This document shows positions 1-7,777 of a DNA stretch of 22,236 nucleotides, in pieces. Each line of letters starts with the position of its first letter. Position 1 is the stretch's first letter. The stretch lies in NCBI GenBank assembly GCA_002361335.1, contig DESS01000086.1, forward strand, positions 1 to 22,236, read 5' to 3'. The translations under genes and the position numbers were made by a program. This DNA comes from Richelia sp. UBA3308. GTDB taxonomy: Bacteria > Cyanobacteriota > Cyanobacteriia > Cyanobacteriales > Nostocaceae. The notes below the pieces were generated by a model. That model worked only from the letters and a program-made list of their open reading frames with translations, ran no database searches and was not told where the DNA came from.

Positions 1-171
1 ATCATTGTTGTCACCCCGTGAGCCACTAGATACTCGAAGTGCATAAGTTCATAAAACTAGTACCCATAAAGAATATAGAAAGGCTAATAGTTTAAGTTTA
101 TCTTGTGTTCGGCAACCAGGTATGAAGACTTACAGCCTTTTGTAGTAATAAAAGAGGTATATATAGTAATT
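1..171. other. upstream region of the HEAT-NACHT gene
   Basis: No gene is visible here. An in-frame TTG at 103 would extend the next protein by 23 residues. That extension is not needed, because the ATG at 172 is followed directly by a membrane-targeting segment. An AGAGG lies about 14 bases before the ATG, so the ribosome binding site is weak or distant. I see no convincing promoter. Confidence 0.4.
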
Positions 172-3021
172 ATGACTTTTATCAAGTACTTCAAATCAGC
201 TACTTCAGAACCACAAAAGCTGACTGTAAAAATAGTACTGACATTGTTATCGATTTCATCACTCTTGCTTTTAAGTAACCCAACTTGGGGGCAAACTTCA
301 GCAAATACAAAGGTATTGAGGCAAACTCAGCAGCTAGAAAGTAAAAGTACGTCAAATGTTCAAAGAAATTTAGATGAAATTGAGAAAATTGATGCTGCTT
401 TACGGAAATATAATTCCCAAAATGCAACCCTTAACGAAAAACGTCAAGCAATTAATCTTTTTAGAAAAAATCTCAAAAATTTAGATCCACTGGTGCGTCT
501 TGCTGCTACGAATGGGTTGAAAGCGATTGGTACAGGTGCTGATGACGGTTTGGAGGATCTGAAAAGTCTGCTCAAAACTGAGCAAGATAGGGATGTTTTG
601 AGCAGTGCGATTGAGGCAATTCAATCTATTAATGCAGGATCTGCGATCCCAGAACTGATTGAGGTATTTAAAGATAAGGAAAAAGATTCACATGTGCGTT
701 CCGCAGCACTTAGAGCCTTACAGACGACGAAGTTTAGTGAAGAACAAGCCGAAAAACTAATTCCTTTGCTGCTTGAGTCATTACAAAATAATACTATAGA
801 TAAAATGAACTTGCGTATAAGTGCTGCTTCTGCGTTATCACAGATGCACGATCATCTAGACTCATATCAACAAGATGCTGTACCAATTTTAACAAGCTCA
901 CTGAAAGACCCTGCTTGGCGGGTACGTAGATTTGCTGCTGATGCTCTCGGAGGTATGGGTGTTTACGCAAAATCCGCTGTCGGGGAAATAAAAACAGCCT
1001 ATGAAAAAGAAAAAAATTATACTATGCAAAGGAGTGCGGTTGTAGCTTTAGGAAACATAGGTGAAGTATCAGTTCAGGAAGATCCCGAAGTTGCTTTGGA
1101 GGTTTTAGGTGTATTGAATGATGCACTATCACCAAATAAAAGCTGGATGGTGCGTAATAGTGCTGCTGAAGCCATAAGAGATATTGCTGCTAGATTTGAG
1201 CAAAAAGCAAAAAGCAATAAATTAAAAACCAAAGAGTTAAGGAATGCCATACCTAAGTTCGAGAAGGCTTTGGAAAATTTAGAACAGTTAAAACAAGAGC
1301 AAGAAAGTTATTTAAACCCAACTATTCAAAATATCAAGTCAAGCCTTGAAGAATTACAACGTCGTCAAACGATTAATCAGATTCTCAAAAACCCATCGGT
1401 ATGGGGAATTGGAATTTACCTTGCTTCACTTTTTGGAATTTTCTGGCTGCGTCCTTTGTGGTTGCTGAAAGTTGATAAAGCCTTAAAATCTGTTGGCAGC
1501 TTTAAATTACCTGTGATTGATAAACAGATATCACTAAGCTGGTTGCTGCTGATGCTGAAATATCACCCCAGAGTACTAGATGCTTGGGTAGAAGCACACC
1601 TTAAATCAGTACAAGAGGCATTCGAGGAAAAAGATACCGTAAGCAACAGAAATGTTTATATTCCTACCCCTGTTATAAAGAATGGCAAGACTATTGCCCA
1701 ACTCACGGGCAAAGAGTTAGGTTCAACTTTTAAAAGACAGCGTGCTTGTCTGCTGATTCAAGGAGAGGGGGGAGTAGGTAAAACAACCCTTTCGTGTCAA
1801 ATTGCTAAATGGGCAATGTCAGATGATCGGACAGAACGTCTGTGCAAACACAAAATGTTGCCAGTGTTGATTGAAGAAGAATTGCAAATTCCAGATGAAA
1901 TTGAAATTGAGGGGGATAAGGTAAGAAAATCGCCTTTTATTCCGGCTTTAATAGATGCAATTCAAGGTCAATTGCAGGACTTAACAGATGAAATGGAATC
2001 TATTTCTGAAGAACTACTAGAACGTCTGTTAAGACAACGCCGGATTTTAGTGATTGTAGACCATCTTTCAGAAATGAGCGAAATGACACGCAAAGCAGTT
2101 CGCCCAGATTCTCCAGATTTCTATGTTAATGCTTTAATTGTCACCTCACGTTCTGAAGAAAAGCTTGGTCAAGTTACTAAAACTACCCTTAAGCCTTTAC
2201 TTATTCAAGGTGACCGTCTATCATCTTTCATGGAAGCCTACTTAATTCAGGCAAACAAACGAGACTTATTCACCGATCCTGAATTTTTCCAAGCCTGTAG
2301 TCGTCTATCGCAAATGGTAGGAGGCCGCAAAGTAACCGCACTTCTAGCAAAACTCTATGCTGACCAGTTAATTACTGCTAAAGTTGAGGAAGTTCAGCAA
2401 GTACCTTTACTCACACCTGGTAATATCCCTGATTTGATGCTGGGGTATCTTAACGAGCTTAATCGTAGCGTTACCGATGATCATAAATTGAGCGATCGCA
2501 ATGTACAACAAGATGCCAAAATCATTGCTTGGGAGTGTTTAAAACAAACTTTTCGACCAACAACTGCTAATAGAGATGCTGTTTTAGCAACTCTAGGGGG
2601 GAACGATGCAGAAATTCGCCTCCAATATCTTGAAACACGACTGCGTCTGATTCAAATTATTGGTGCAGCCCATGATACAATGCGCTTTGCACTCGATCCT
2701 CTGGCTGAATATCTCGCTGCTATGCAGGTGTTGGAACTTTGCGAAAAAAATCCGCAGTTCTGGGACGAGTTTTGGAATCGAGTTAAAGCATCAGAACATA
2801 TAGAGTTAATTTCGGGTTTCTTACTAGCATTACTCGACTGTAGCCAAGCTAATGGTAAAAAAATAGATGTACCTTTAGCGATCGCGGAGCAATTGAGTCA
2901 ATTATCCGATTCAAATTTTGCTGCTAAAAATATTCCAGAACAAATTAGATGTTCTAATTGCGGTCATTATAATCTAGTTAATAACAAATTCTGTACCAAA
3001 TGCGGTGAGGATATCAACTGA
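172..3021 (+). CDS. Membrane-anchored HEAT-repeat / NACHT-type NTPase with C-terminal zinc ribbon
   Basis: Numbering is from the ATG at 172 (949 residues). Residues about 17-41 form a hydrophobic signal or anchor segment ending SNPTWGQ. Residues about 105-352 hold six or seven HEAT/PBS-lyase-like helical repeats (motifs such as DPLVRLAATNGL, DPAWRVRRFAADAL, SWMVRNSAAEAI). A charged helical stretch follows, then a second membrane helix at about 410-432. The P-loop NTPase has Walker A GEGGVGKTT at 531-539, a Walker B-like ILVIVDHL at 625-632 and NALIVTSR just after, which is NACHT/STAND-like. The C-terminus is a zinc ribbon with CxxC pairs at C927/C930 and C941/C944. The known role of the family is nucleotide-dependent signalling switches, often in immunity or programmed death. 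The inferred topology puts the HEAT domain outside the cytoplasm and the NTPase inside. The next gene, 433 bases downstream, encodes a CHAT-FGE protein on the same strand. The ligand is unknown. Confidence 0.85.
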   Translation: MTFIKYFKSATSEPQKLTVKIVLTLLSISSLLLLSNPTWGQTSANTKVLRQTQQLESKSTSNVQRNLDEIEKIDAALRKYNSQNATLNEKRQAINLFRKNLKNLDPLVRLAATNGLKAIGTGADDGLEDLKSLLKTEQDRDVLSSAIEAIQSINAGSAIPELIEVFKDKEKDSHVRSAALRALQTTKFSEEQAEKLIPLLLESLQNNTIDKMNLRISAASALSQMHDHLDSYQQDAVPILTSSLKDPAWRVRRFAADALGGMGVYAKSAVGEIKTAYEKEKNYTMQRSAVVALGNIGEVSVQEDPEVALEVLGVLNDALSPNKSWMVRNSAAEAIRDIAARFEQKAKSNKLKTKELRNAIPKFEKALENLEQLKQEQESYLNPTIQNIKSSLEELQRRQTINQILKNPSVWGIGIYLASLFGIFWLRPLWLLKVDKALKSVGSFKLPVIDKQISLSWLLLMLKYHPRVLDAWVEAHLKSVQEAFEEKDTVSNRNVYIPTPVIKNGKTIAQLTGKELGSTFKRQRACLLIQGEGGVGKTTLSCQIAKWAMSDDRTERLCKHKMLPVLIEEELQIPDEIEIEGDKVRKSPFIPALIDAIQGQLQDLTDEMESISEELLERLLRQRRILVIVDHLSEMSEMTRKAVRPDSPDFYVNALIVTSRSEEKLGQVTKTTLKPLLIQGDRLSSFMEAYLIQANKRDLFTDPEFFQACSRLSQMVGGRKVTALLAKLYADQLITAKVEEVQQVPLLTPGNIPDLMLGYLNELNRSVTDDHKLSDRNVQQDAKIIAWECLKQTFRPTTANRDAVLATLGGNDAEIRLQYLETRLRLIQIIGAAHDTMRFALDPLAEYLAAMQVLELCEKNPQFWDEFWNRVKASEHIELISGFLLALLDCSQANGKKIDVPLAIAEQLSQLSDSNFAAKNIPEQIRCSNCGHYNLVNNKFCTKCGEDIN

Positions 3022-3092
3022 AAATTAATGGCACTCAAATAAGCTGGGATTAACAACCTCTAAAGGTTTAAAACAAAGGAGGTTTGTAGAAT

Positions 3093-3236
3093 TAAGTACT
3101 AATTCCTAATACCATTTCTTTATAAAGATGCGCCGAATTTAACCCACCCCACCGGTGGGCTTTGTTTGGGTAGCCCCACCATAGCCTTCTGGAGGGTGCT
3201 GCCCGCGCAGCCTCATACAGAATTGGTATAAGTACT
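3093..3236. repeat. MITE-like palindromic repeat element
   Basis: The spacer holds terminal inverted repeats ataccatttct (3109-3119) and agaattggtat (3219-3229), matching at 10 of 11 positions. Inside are two strong palindromes: cccaccggtggg (3148-3159) and gctgcccgcgcagc (3198-3211). The octamer taagtact occurs on both sides (3093-3100 and 3229-3236), like a target duplication, though its left copy sits 8 bases outside the inverted repeat. The interior is GC-rich against an AT-rich background and has no convincing ORF. It resembles the small non-autonomous repeats common between cyanobacterial genes. Its family is not identified. Confidence 0.55.
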
Positions 3237-3439
3237 TCATCTTTCCCAAAAATTCCGAGTAAATGAAAATTGAACAAGGCACAAATTCCTTCTCTACTCT
3301 CTATCTAAAGGGAGATTTTATTACTCATTAAAAATTACCTAACCTCACACAGGGATAAAATATTTAAGGGAGATCATATGATATCTACTCACTGCATAAG
3401 TAAAAATTTAAATTATCTAATATAAATGTAGTATTTAAT

Positions 3440-3453
3440 ATCAAAATTTTGAT
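3440..3453. promoter_or_regulatory. 14-bp perfect palindrome immediately before the CHAT-FGE start codon
   Basis: atcaaaattttgat is a perfect palindrome ending one base before the ATG at 3455, where a Shine-Dalgarno sequence would be expected. No AGGAG-like site is visible. A second 10-bp palindrome, atcatatgat, lies at 3373-3382. Either could be an operator, and the first could also affect translation. Both readings are inference, since AT-rich palindromes also arise by chance. Confidence 0.3.
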
Positions 3454-3454
3454 C

Positions 3455-5395
3455 ATGACCGATGAAAATCCCGTTAAAACAATTTTAGTACTCTCAGCGA
3501 ATCCCAAAGGCACAAGAATATTACGACTGGGTGAGGAGATTCGTGAAATTAAGCAAGGTTTAGAAAGAGCGAAAAAACGTGACAGATTTAAGATAGAGTC
3601 AGCACAAGCATTACGCAATATAGATATTCACCGCTACATTCTCGATTATAAACCCCAGATTATCCATTTTTCTGGACATGGTTCGGGGGAACAAGGGTTA
3701 ATATTTGAAGATAACATCGGACAACAAAGGTTAGTTGATGCAGAAGCATTAGCTGGACTATTTGAACTATTCGCTGTTGAAATAGAGTGTGTAGTGCTCA
3801 ATGCCTGCTATTCCCAGATTCAAGGGGAGGCGATCGCCCAACATATTAATTATGTTATCGGTATGAGTAAGGAAATTGGAGATACAGCCGCGATTAAATT
3901 TTCTATTGGATTTTACGATGCTCTGGGGGCTGGAAGAAATGTGGAATTTGCATATAAACTTGGTTGCAGAGTCATCCGCATGGCAGGAATTCCAGAGCAT
4001 TTGACACCTAAACTGTTAAAAAAACAAGATTTTTGTAAAGAAAATATATATACTACCCCCGTACTTACTTTACCTTCACGGGATGCTCGCGATGTTACTG
4101 CTATTTCTCCCTCACCCACACCAGTATCAGCAACGACTCCCCTTATACTCAGAGCAGAAGAAACTACTATTGCTCAATATCGTCAGAAAGTTGAAGAATT
4201 TGCTTCTGATGGGGTTAGTTCATGGGAAGAATTACATATACTCAATGATTTAAAGAAAAAACTAGGATTAACGGATGAACAAGCTAGTTTAATCCGAACA
4301 GAAGTATTAGAGCCTTATCAGATTTACAAGCAACAGTTTACCAAGAGGGTAACTGCTACAGGATACCCATTGTCAGACAAAGCTCGGAGCGAATTAAATA
4401 AATTCCAAAAATACTACAAAATTAAAGACGAATATGTAAGGTTACTAAATCGGGAAGCAGAAAAGCAAAAAGCCCAAAAACGACAACAAAAGGAATCATC
4501 ACAATTAATTCAAATCCAGCCCTATAATTTCGAGACAGCCACCCTAAGGGTAAGAAACATAGAAGAACGTTCCGGAATTCTTGGATTTTTTGGCGAAACC
4601 TCAACATCAACTATCTGTGAAATTAACCGCAGTCGTGGAGGAACCGAGTCTTTTCAAGAAGATTTAGGTAATGGTATTTTCTTAGAAATGGTGAAAATCC
4701 CTGGTGGCACTTTCCTAATGGGTTCCCCAGAGAATGAACTAGAACAATGCTCAGACGAAAAACCACAGCATAAGGTAACTATTCAACCTTTTTTTATGGG
4801 TAAATTTCCAGTCACCCAAGAACAATATCAAGCAATCATGGGCAAAAATCCCTCACATTTCAAAGGTGAAAAAAAACCTGTTGAATGCGTAACTTGGGAT
4901 AATGCAGTGGAGTTTTGCACGAAAATATCTCAAAAAATTGGAAAAAACTATCGCTTACCCAGCGAAGCTGAATGGGAATATGCTTGTCGCGCACGGACAA
5001 CTTCTCCATTCCACTTTGGTGAAACTATTACTACTGACTTAGCTAACTATAAAGGAAATTATACCTATGGTTCTGCACCCGAGAGCCAGTCTCTACAACA
5101 AACTACAGATGTAGGTAGCTTCCCTGCTAATGCCTTTGGACTGTATGATATGCATGGCAATGTATGGGAATGGTGTCAAGATAGCTGGCATAAAAATTAC
5201 AATGGAATGCCAACTGACGGTAGTGCTTGGATGAACGATAATAAACATAACCGTTATCGACTACTGCGTGGCGGTTCGTGGTTCAGCCTTCCGTGGAACT
5301 GCCGTTGTGCGTGTCGCGACTGGAGTGGGCGCAACGAGGGAGGATCTTACATCGGTTTTCGGGTTGTGGTTGTTTTCCCCAGGAACTCTTTCTAA
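3455..5395 (+). CDS. CHAT (caspase-like) protease fused to FGE/sulfatase-modifying-factor domain, candidate DGR variable protein
   Basis: Numbering is from the ATG at 3455 (646 residues); a TTG at 3449 is possible but not needed. Residues about 9-176 form a CHAT domain with the His-Cys dyad in HFSGHG (H75) and LNACYS (C118), as in caspase/separase-like peptidases. Residues about 238-340 are two helical modules resembling TerB-like or EF-like linkers seen in cyanobacterial multidomain signalling proteins (weak inference). Residues about 405-640 form an FGE-sulfatase/C-type-lectin-fold domain with IPGGTFLMGS, PVTQEQY, YRLPSEAEWEYA, GLYDMHGNVWEWC, RLLRGGSW and GFRVV. By my alignment, one of the two catalytic cysteines of true formylglycine-generating enzymes is serine (S611) while C616 remains, so enzymatic FGE activity is unlikely and ligand binding more likely. 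The GC-rich C-terminus has the layout of a retroelement-diversified region. It probably works with the upstream NACHT protein. Confidence 0.88.
   Translation: MTDENPVKTILVLSANPKGTRILRLGEEIREIKQGLERAKKRDRFKIESAQALRNIDIHRYILDYKPQIIHFSGHGSGEQGLIFEDNIGQQRLVDAEALAGLFELFAVEIECVVLNACYSQIQGEAIAQHINYVIGMSKEIGDTAAIKFSIGFYDALGAGRNVEFAYKLGCRVIRMAGIPEHLTPKLLKKQDFCKENIYTTPVLTLPSRDARDVTAISPSPTPVSATTPLILRAEETTIAQYRQKVEEFASDGVSSWEELHILNDLKKKLGLTDEQASLIRTEVLEPYQIYKQQFTKRVTATGYPLSDKARSELNKFQKYYKIKDEYVRLLNREAEKQKAQKRQQKESSQLIQIQPYNFETATLRVRNIEERSGILGFFGETSTSTICEINRSRGGTESFQEDLGNGIFLEMVKIPGGTFLMGSPENELEQCSDEKPQHKVTIQPFFMGKFPVTQEQYQAIMGKNPSHFKGEKKPVECVTWDNAVEFCTKISQKIGKNYRLPSEAEWEYACRARTTSPFHFGETITTDLANYKGNYTYGSAPESQSLQQTTDVGSFPANAFGLYDMHGNVWEWCQDSWHKNYNGMPTDGSAWMNDNKHNRYRLLRGGSWFSLPWNCRCACRDWSGRNEGGSYIGFRVVVVFPRNSF
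5258..5392 (+). other. Candidate diversity-generating-retroelement variable region (VR) at the C-terminus of the CHAT-FGE gene
   Basis: This stretch encodes RLLRGGSW, about 24 scattered residues (F, S, L, P, W, N, C, R, C, A, C, R, D, W, S, G, R, N, E, G, G, S, Y), then IGFRVVVVFP. The RGGSW...NCR...GFRVV frame is the one in which FGE-type DGR targets carry variable sites, typically asparagine AAC codons in the template. Codons TTC, AGC, GAC, AGT and TAC here are each reachable from AAC or AAT by adenine mutagenesis. The stretch is much more GC-rich than the rest of the gene and ends in a GC-rich block, atcggttttcgggttgtg, like an initiation-of-mutagenic-homing site. No template repeat or reverse transcriptase gene is in this window. 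Confidence 0.55.
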
Positions 5396-5429
5396 AAGAG
5401 ACTCTTACTTTGTGGAGGAAGTTGATTTT

Positions 5430-5443
5430 GGCTCTGAAGAGCC
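5430..5443 (+). other. Short perfect hairpin downstream of the candidate VR
   Basis: ggctctgaagagcc folds as a 5-bp stem with a TGAA loop (6 bp with a 2-base loop), 34 bases after the stop codon. No U-tract follows, so it is not a typical intrinsic terminator. In characterised DGRs a GC-rich hairpin or cruciform with a small purine-rich loop just after the homing site promotes retrohoming. The position and loop fit that role, but the stem is shorter than usual. Confidence 0.4.
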
Positions 5444-5639
5444 TGCCAATATTCTTGTTCGTCTGTTGGTAATTTTTCCTAAGCGAGAATTATCCCCCCA
5501 TCACCCCATCTTTTATAAATAAAATTTAGGGCTTGCCTCGCCGCAGTTAACATGATATTAACTTACCGCTAAAAAAGCAACCGATAAAATATCATGGTAG
5601 AATTAGCCCGTTTATTCTACGCTTAATATTTAAGTTTTT

Positions 5640-6284
5640 ATGACCAATATTTTACCTGCTGACGATAAAACGGCGCGTAGTACAGCAGTGGATTTACTCA
5701 AAAATGGTGATGTAGTGGTATTCCCAACCGATACTATTTACGGTATCGGAGCCAGTATCGCTAAAGAATCAGGTATTAAAAAGATTTTTGAAGTCAAATC
5801 GCGATCGCCAGACAAACCCCTGATAATTTATGTAGCCAGTTTTGAACAATTGCAACAGGTAACTCAAGCAATTCCTGAGAGTACCATCTCTTCACTTCGT
5901 AAAATCTGGCCGGGGGCAATGTCTGGTATTTTCCCTAAGACTGAAGTTGTGCCACCATTTGTGACATCCGGTAAGAATACTGTAGCAGTCCGCATACCCA
6001 ACCATCAACTTTGTTTGGAATTGGTGCGTCAGGTTGGCGCTCCCCTGGCGGTAACCAGTGCCAACGTTTCAGGAATGGAAACTCAGAAAACAGCCCCAGA
6101 AGTAGCCGCACAATTGGGAGAGCGAGTTCCACTGGTTTTGGATGGAGGGCCAAACCCTGAAGAACAACCTTCTACTCTCGTTGATTTTACCGGTTTAACG
6201 GCTCAACTATTGCGCGAAGGTGCGTTGTCTTTCTCAAAACTTTGCGAAGCTATTCCTGATTTAAAACCGATCCCTCAAAACTGA
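5640..6284 (+). CDS. tsaC: L-threonylcarbamoyladenylate synthase (TsaC/Sua5, YrdC domain)
   Basis: This enzyme makes threonylcarbamoyl-AMP from threonine, bicarbonate and ATP, the first step of the t6A37 modification of ANN-decoding tRNAs in the cytoplasm. The 214-residue protein is a single YrdC domain. Visible motifs are FPTDTIYGIG (28-37), the KSRSPDKPL substrate-binding loop (53-61), AVTSANVSG (137-145) and PSTLVDF (177-183). It is the short TsaC-like form without the C-terminal Sua5 domain. The start is ATG at 5640; I see no clear Shine-Dalgarno sequence. It stands alone, 244 bases after the CHAT-FGE gene, with no obvious operon partner. Confidence 0.93.
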   Translation: MTNILPADDKTARSTAVDLLKNGDVVVFPTDTIYGIGASIAKESGIKKIFEVKSRSPDKPLIIYVASFEQLQQVTQAIPESTISSLRKIWPGAMSGIFPKTEVVPPFVTSGKNTVAVRIPNHQLCLELVRQVGAPLAVTSANVSGMETQKTAPEVAAQLGERVPLVLDGGPNPEEQPSTLVDFTGLTAQLLREGALSFSKLCEAIPDLKPIPQN

Positions 6285-6391
6285 GATTTAGAGAGAGGTG
6301 CTGCAGGTTATGGAAATAGTTGCCGGATACTAAATAGTAGAGAAAATGATGGCGCTGTTTTTGTCAAGTGCTTTCTCTGATTGATTATTTA

Positions 6392-6456
6392 AATTAGTAA
6401 TTCATAATGGCGGAATTATCAATTATGAATTATGAATTACTAATTAGTAATTCCGC
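6392..6456. repeat. Nested inverted repeat with 17-bp perfect arms
   Basis: The arm aattagtaattcataat (6392-6408) is exactly complementary to 6429-6445. A second pair interlocks with it: gcggaatta at 6410-6418 and taattccgc at 6448-6456. As RNA or cruciform DNA it could adopt two competing folds. It lies about 110 bases after tsaC and is not followed by a T-run, so it is more likely a dispersed repeat than a terminator. Confidence 0.65.
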
Positions 6457-6612
6457 AGGTCACCTTTTGCACCTTTTTGAGGAAATCCGAAATAACCGAA
6501 GTTCCTTGCTATTGAAAAAAATATATCAAAGTACACAATTTTGATAATTAGTATGTAGTAATACTTAACAAATAGTCTTTTTTACGATAAAAATCATACT
6601 ATTATCTACTAG

Positions 6613-6727
6613 TATCATGTCCGTTTAAATAACCGTCATTGCGACAATCCCCGAAGCAATCCCAAAACCTTGCGGTTGCTACGTTCCACTCGCAACGACA
6701 TCCGCCTGGGTGATTTGGCGGACATCA
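6613..6727. repeat. Small repeat element with atgtccg ends
   Basis: The block is bounded by tatcatgtccg at 6613-6623 and cggacatcat at about 6719-6728, an inverted pair. Between them is a gtcattgcgacaatccccgaagcaatccc sequence type familiar from bacterial dispersed repeats (longer here than quoted as a unit). The left end, read in reverse complement, recurs at about 14247-14262 with one mismatch in 16. It is probably a non-autonomous dispersed element of unknown family. Confidence 0.45.
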
Positions 6728-6763
6728 TATAACTAGAAATTTTACGTTACATAGGCAGCACTA

Positions 6764-7777
6764 ATGACAAAACAATTAGAATTAATTTCGCAGCCAATCG
6801 CCAAAAGGGAAACCACAATGGTATTACCGGCCTTATTTTCTGCCCTAATCATTATGGCCGGGGTTCCTATTTTGATTAAATTCAGCGAATATGAAATTAA
6901 TCCCGATACCATAATATTTAATCGCTTCTGGATGGCAATTCCAGTGTTGGGATGCTGGAATGGAGTATTAAGCTTCAAGGAGAAATGGACTGAAAAACCC
7001 GTCCCTGTGAAGTTTTTTCCTCAAGAACGAAAGGGGTTGTTGCTGCTGCTCCTCCTCTCGGGAGTATTTTCTGGAGGACAACAACTGCTCTATGCTTTCT
7101 CCTTGACTCAAACTAGCGCTGCTAACTCGGAGGTGTTACACAGTATGACTCCTCTATTTACAACTTTAATTGGATGGATATTCTTGAGTCAAAAATTTGA
7201 TCGTAAATTTCTTCTGGGAATGGCGATCGCAATATTAGGTTCAACTGCACTAGTTGCTAATGATTTTTCCATAACCATTGATAAATTGCAAGGTGATGGA
7301 CTCGCCTTGGCTTCTGCTATTTTGTGGAGTGGGTATCTACTAGTTTTAGAAAAACTGCAAACTCATTTCAGTATAAATACAATCACAACTTGGACTTGCT
7401 TGGTGGGGACTGTTTTTTTATTGCCAATTCTTCTGGTAACTCATCATGAGTTGTTTCCCCATTCTTGGAAAGTATGGCTAATTATCGGTATTCTGGGAAA
7501 TCTGGAGATTTTGACTAAAATATGTCTAACCTATAGCCTCAAACAGTTACCTTCACCATTGGTAGGGACTATCTTGCTGCTCCATCCAGGGATTACTGCT
7601 ATTCTGGCATGGGGAATCTTTTCAGAAACTTTAAATTTATTTAACTGGTTAGCATTTTCTGCAATTTTGCTTGGTGTATACTTAGCGACATCCACTAAAG
7701 TTCAATTTACATTCAATAACCCGATCTCCCCAAAGCTGAGATTCTTATTTAGAATCCGCCGCTGGCTATGGAAATAA
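6764..7777 (+). CDS. EamA-family (drug/metabolite transporter superfamily) membrane protein
   Basis: The 337-residue protein has about ten hydrophobic helices in two EamA-like halves: residues about 20-150 (TMVLPALFSALIIMAGVPI at the start, LLGMAIAILGSTALVAN at the end) and about 185-315 (GLALASAILWSGYLLVLEK to AFSAILLGVYLAT). Members of this inner-membrane family export amino acids, drugs or other metabolites; the substrate cannot be told from sequence. The ATG at 6764 has a weak AGG 8 bases upstream. The family core ends near 7690. The last 30 or so residues are basic, and their DNA overlaps the convergent oxygenase gene by 76 bases, so the tail may be a read-through extension rather than a conserved part. 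Confidence 0.88.
   Translation: MTKQLELISQPIAKRETTMVLPALFSALIIMAGVPILIKFSEYEINPDTIIFNRFWMAIPVLGCWNGVLSFKEKWTEKPVPVKFFPQERKGLLLLLLLSGVFSGGQQLLYAFSLTQTSAANSEVLHSMTPLFTTLIGWIFLSQKFDRKFLLGMAIAILGSTALVANDFSITIDKLQGDGLALASAILWSGYLLVLEKLQTHFSINTITTWTCLVGTVFLLPILLVTHHELFPHSWKVWLIIGILGNLEILTKICLTYSLKQLPSPLVGTILLLHPGITAILAWGIFSETLNLFNWLAFSAILLGVYLATSTKVQFTFNNPISPKLRFLFRIRRWLWK

Larger units (their letters stand above)
6285..6763. other. Intergenic region rich in inverted repeats
   Basis: No gene is visible in these 479 bases. They hold a long AT-rich inverted repeat at 6392-6456 and a possible second small repeat element at about 6613-6727, each listed separately. The stretch between them (about 6470-6600) is AT-rich with no clear feature. 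Confidence 0.6.

Noticed and set aside
103..171. TTG start extending the HEAT-NACHT protein by 23 residues
   Set aside because: The extra residues have no features and the ATG at 172 places the hydrophobic segment normally near the N-terminus.
3092..3277. Minus-strand open frame of 61 codons across the MITE-like repeat
   Set aside because: It is explained by the palindromic repeat; composition and position give no support for a protein.
5268..5522. Two extra open frames overlapping the end of the CHAT-FGE gene
   Set aside because: They are out-of-frame readings of the GC-rich variable-region candidate, with no protein features or ribosome binding sites of their own.
5396..5639. Template repeat or reverse transcriptase next to the candidate variable region
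   Set aside because: No second copy of the 5258-5392 sequence and no reverse-transcriptase-like frame (YxDD type) was found anywhere in the window.
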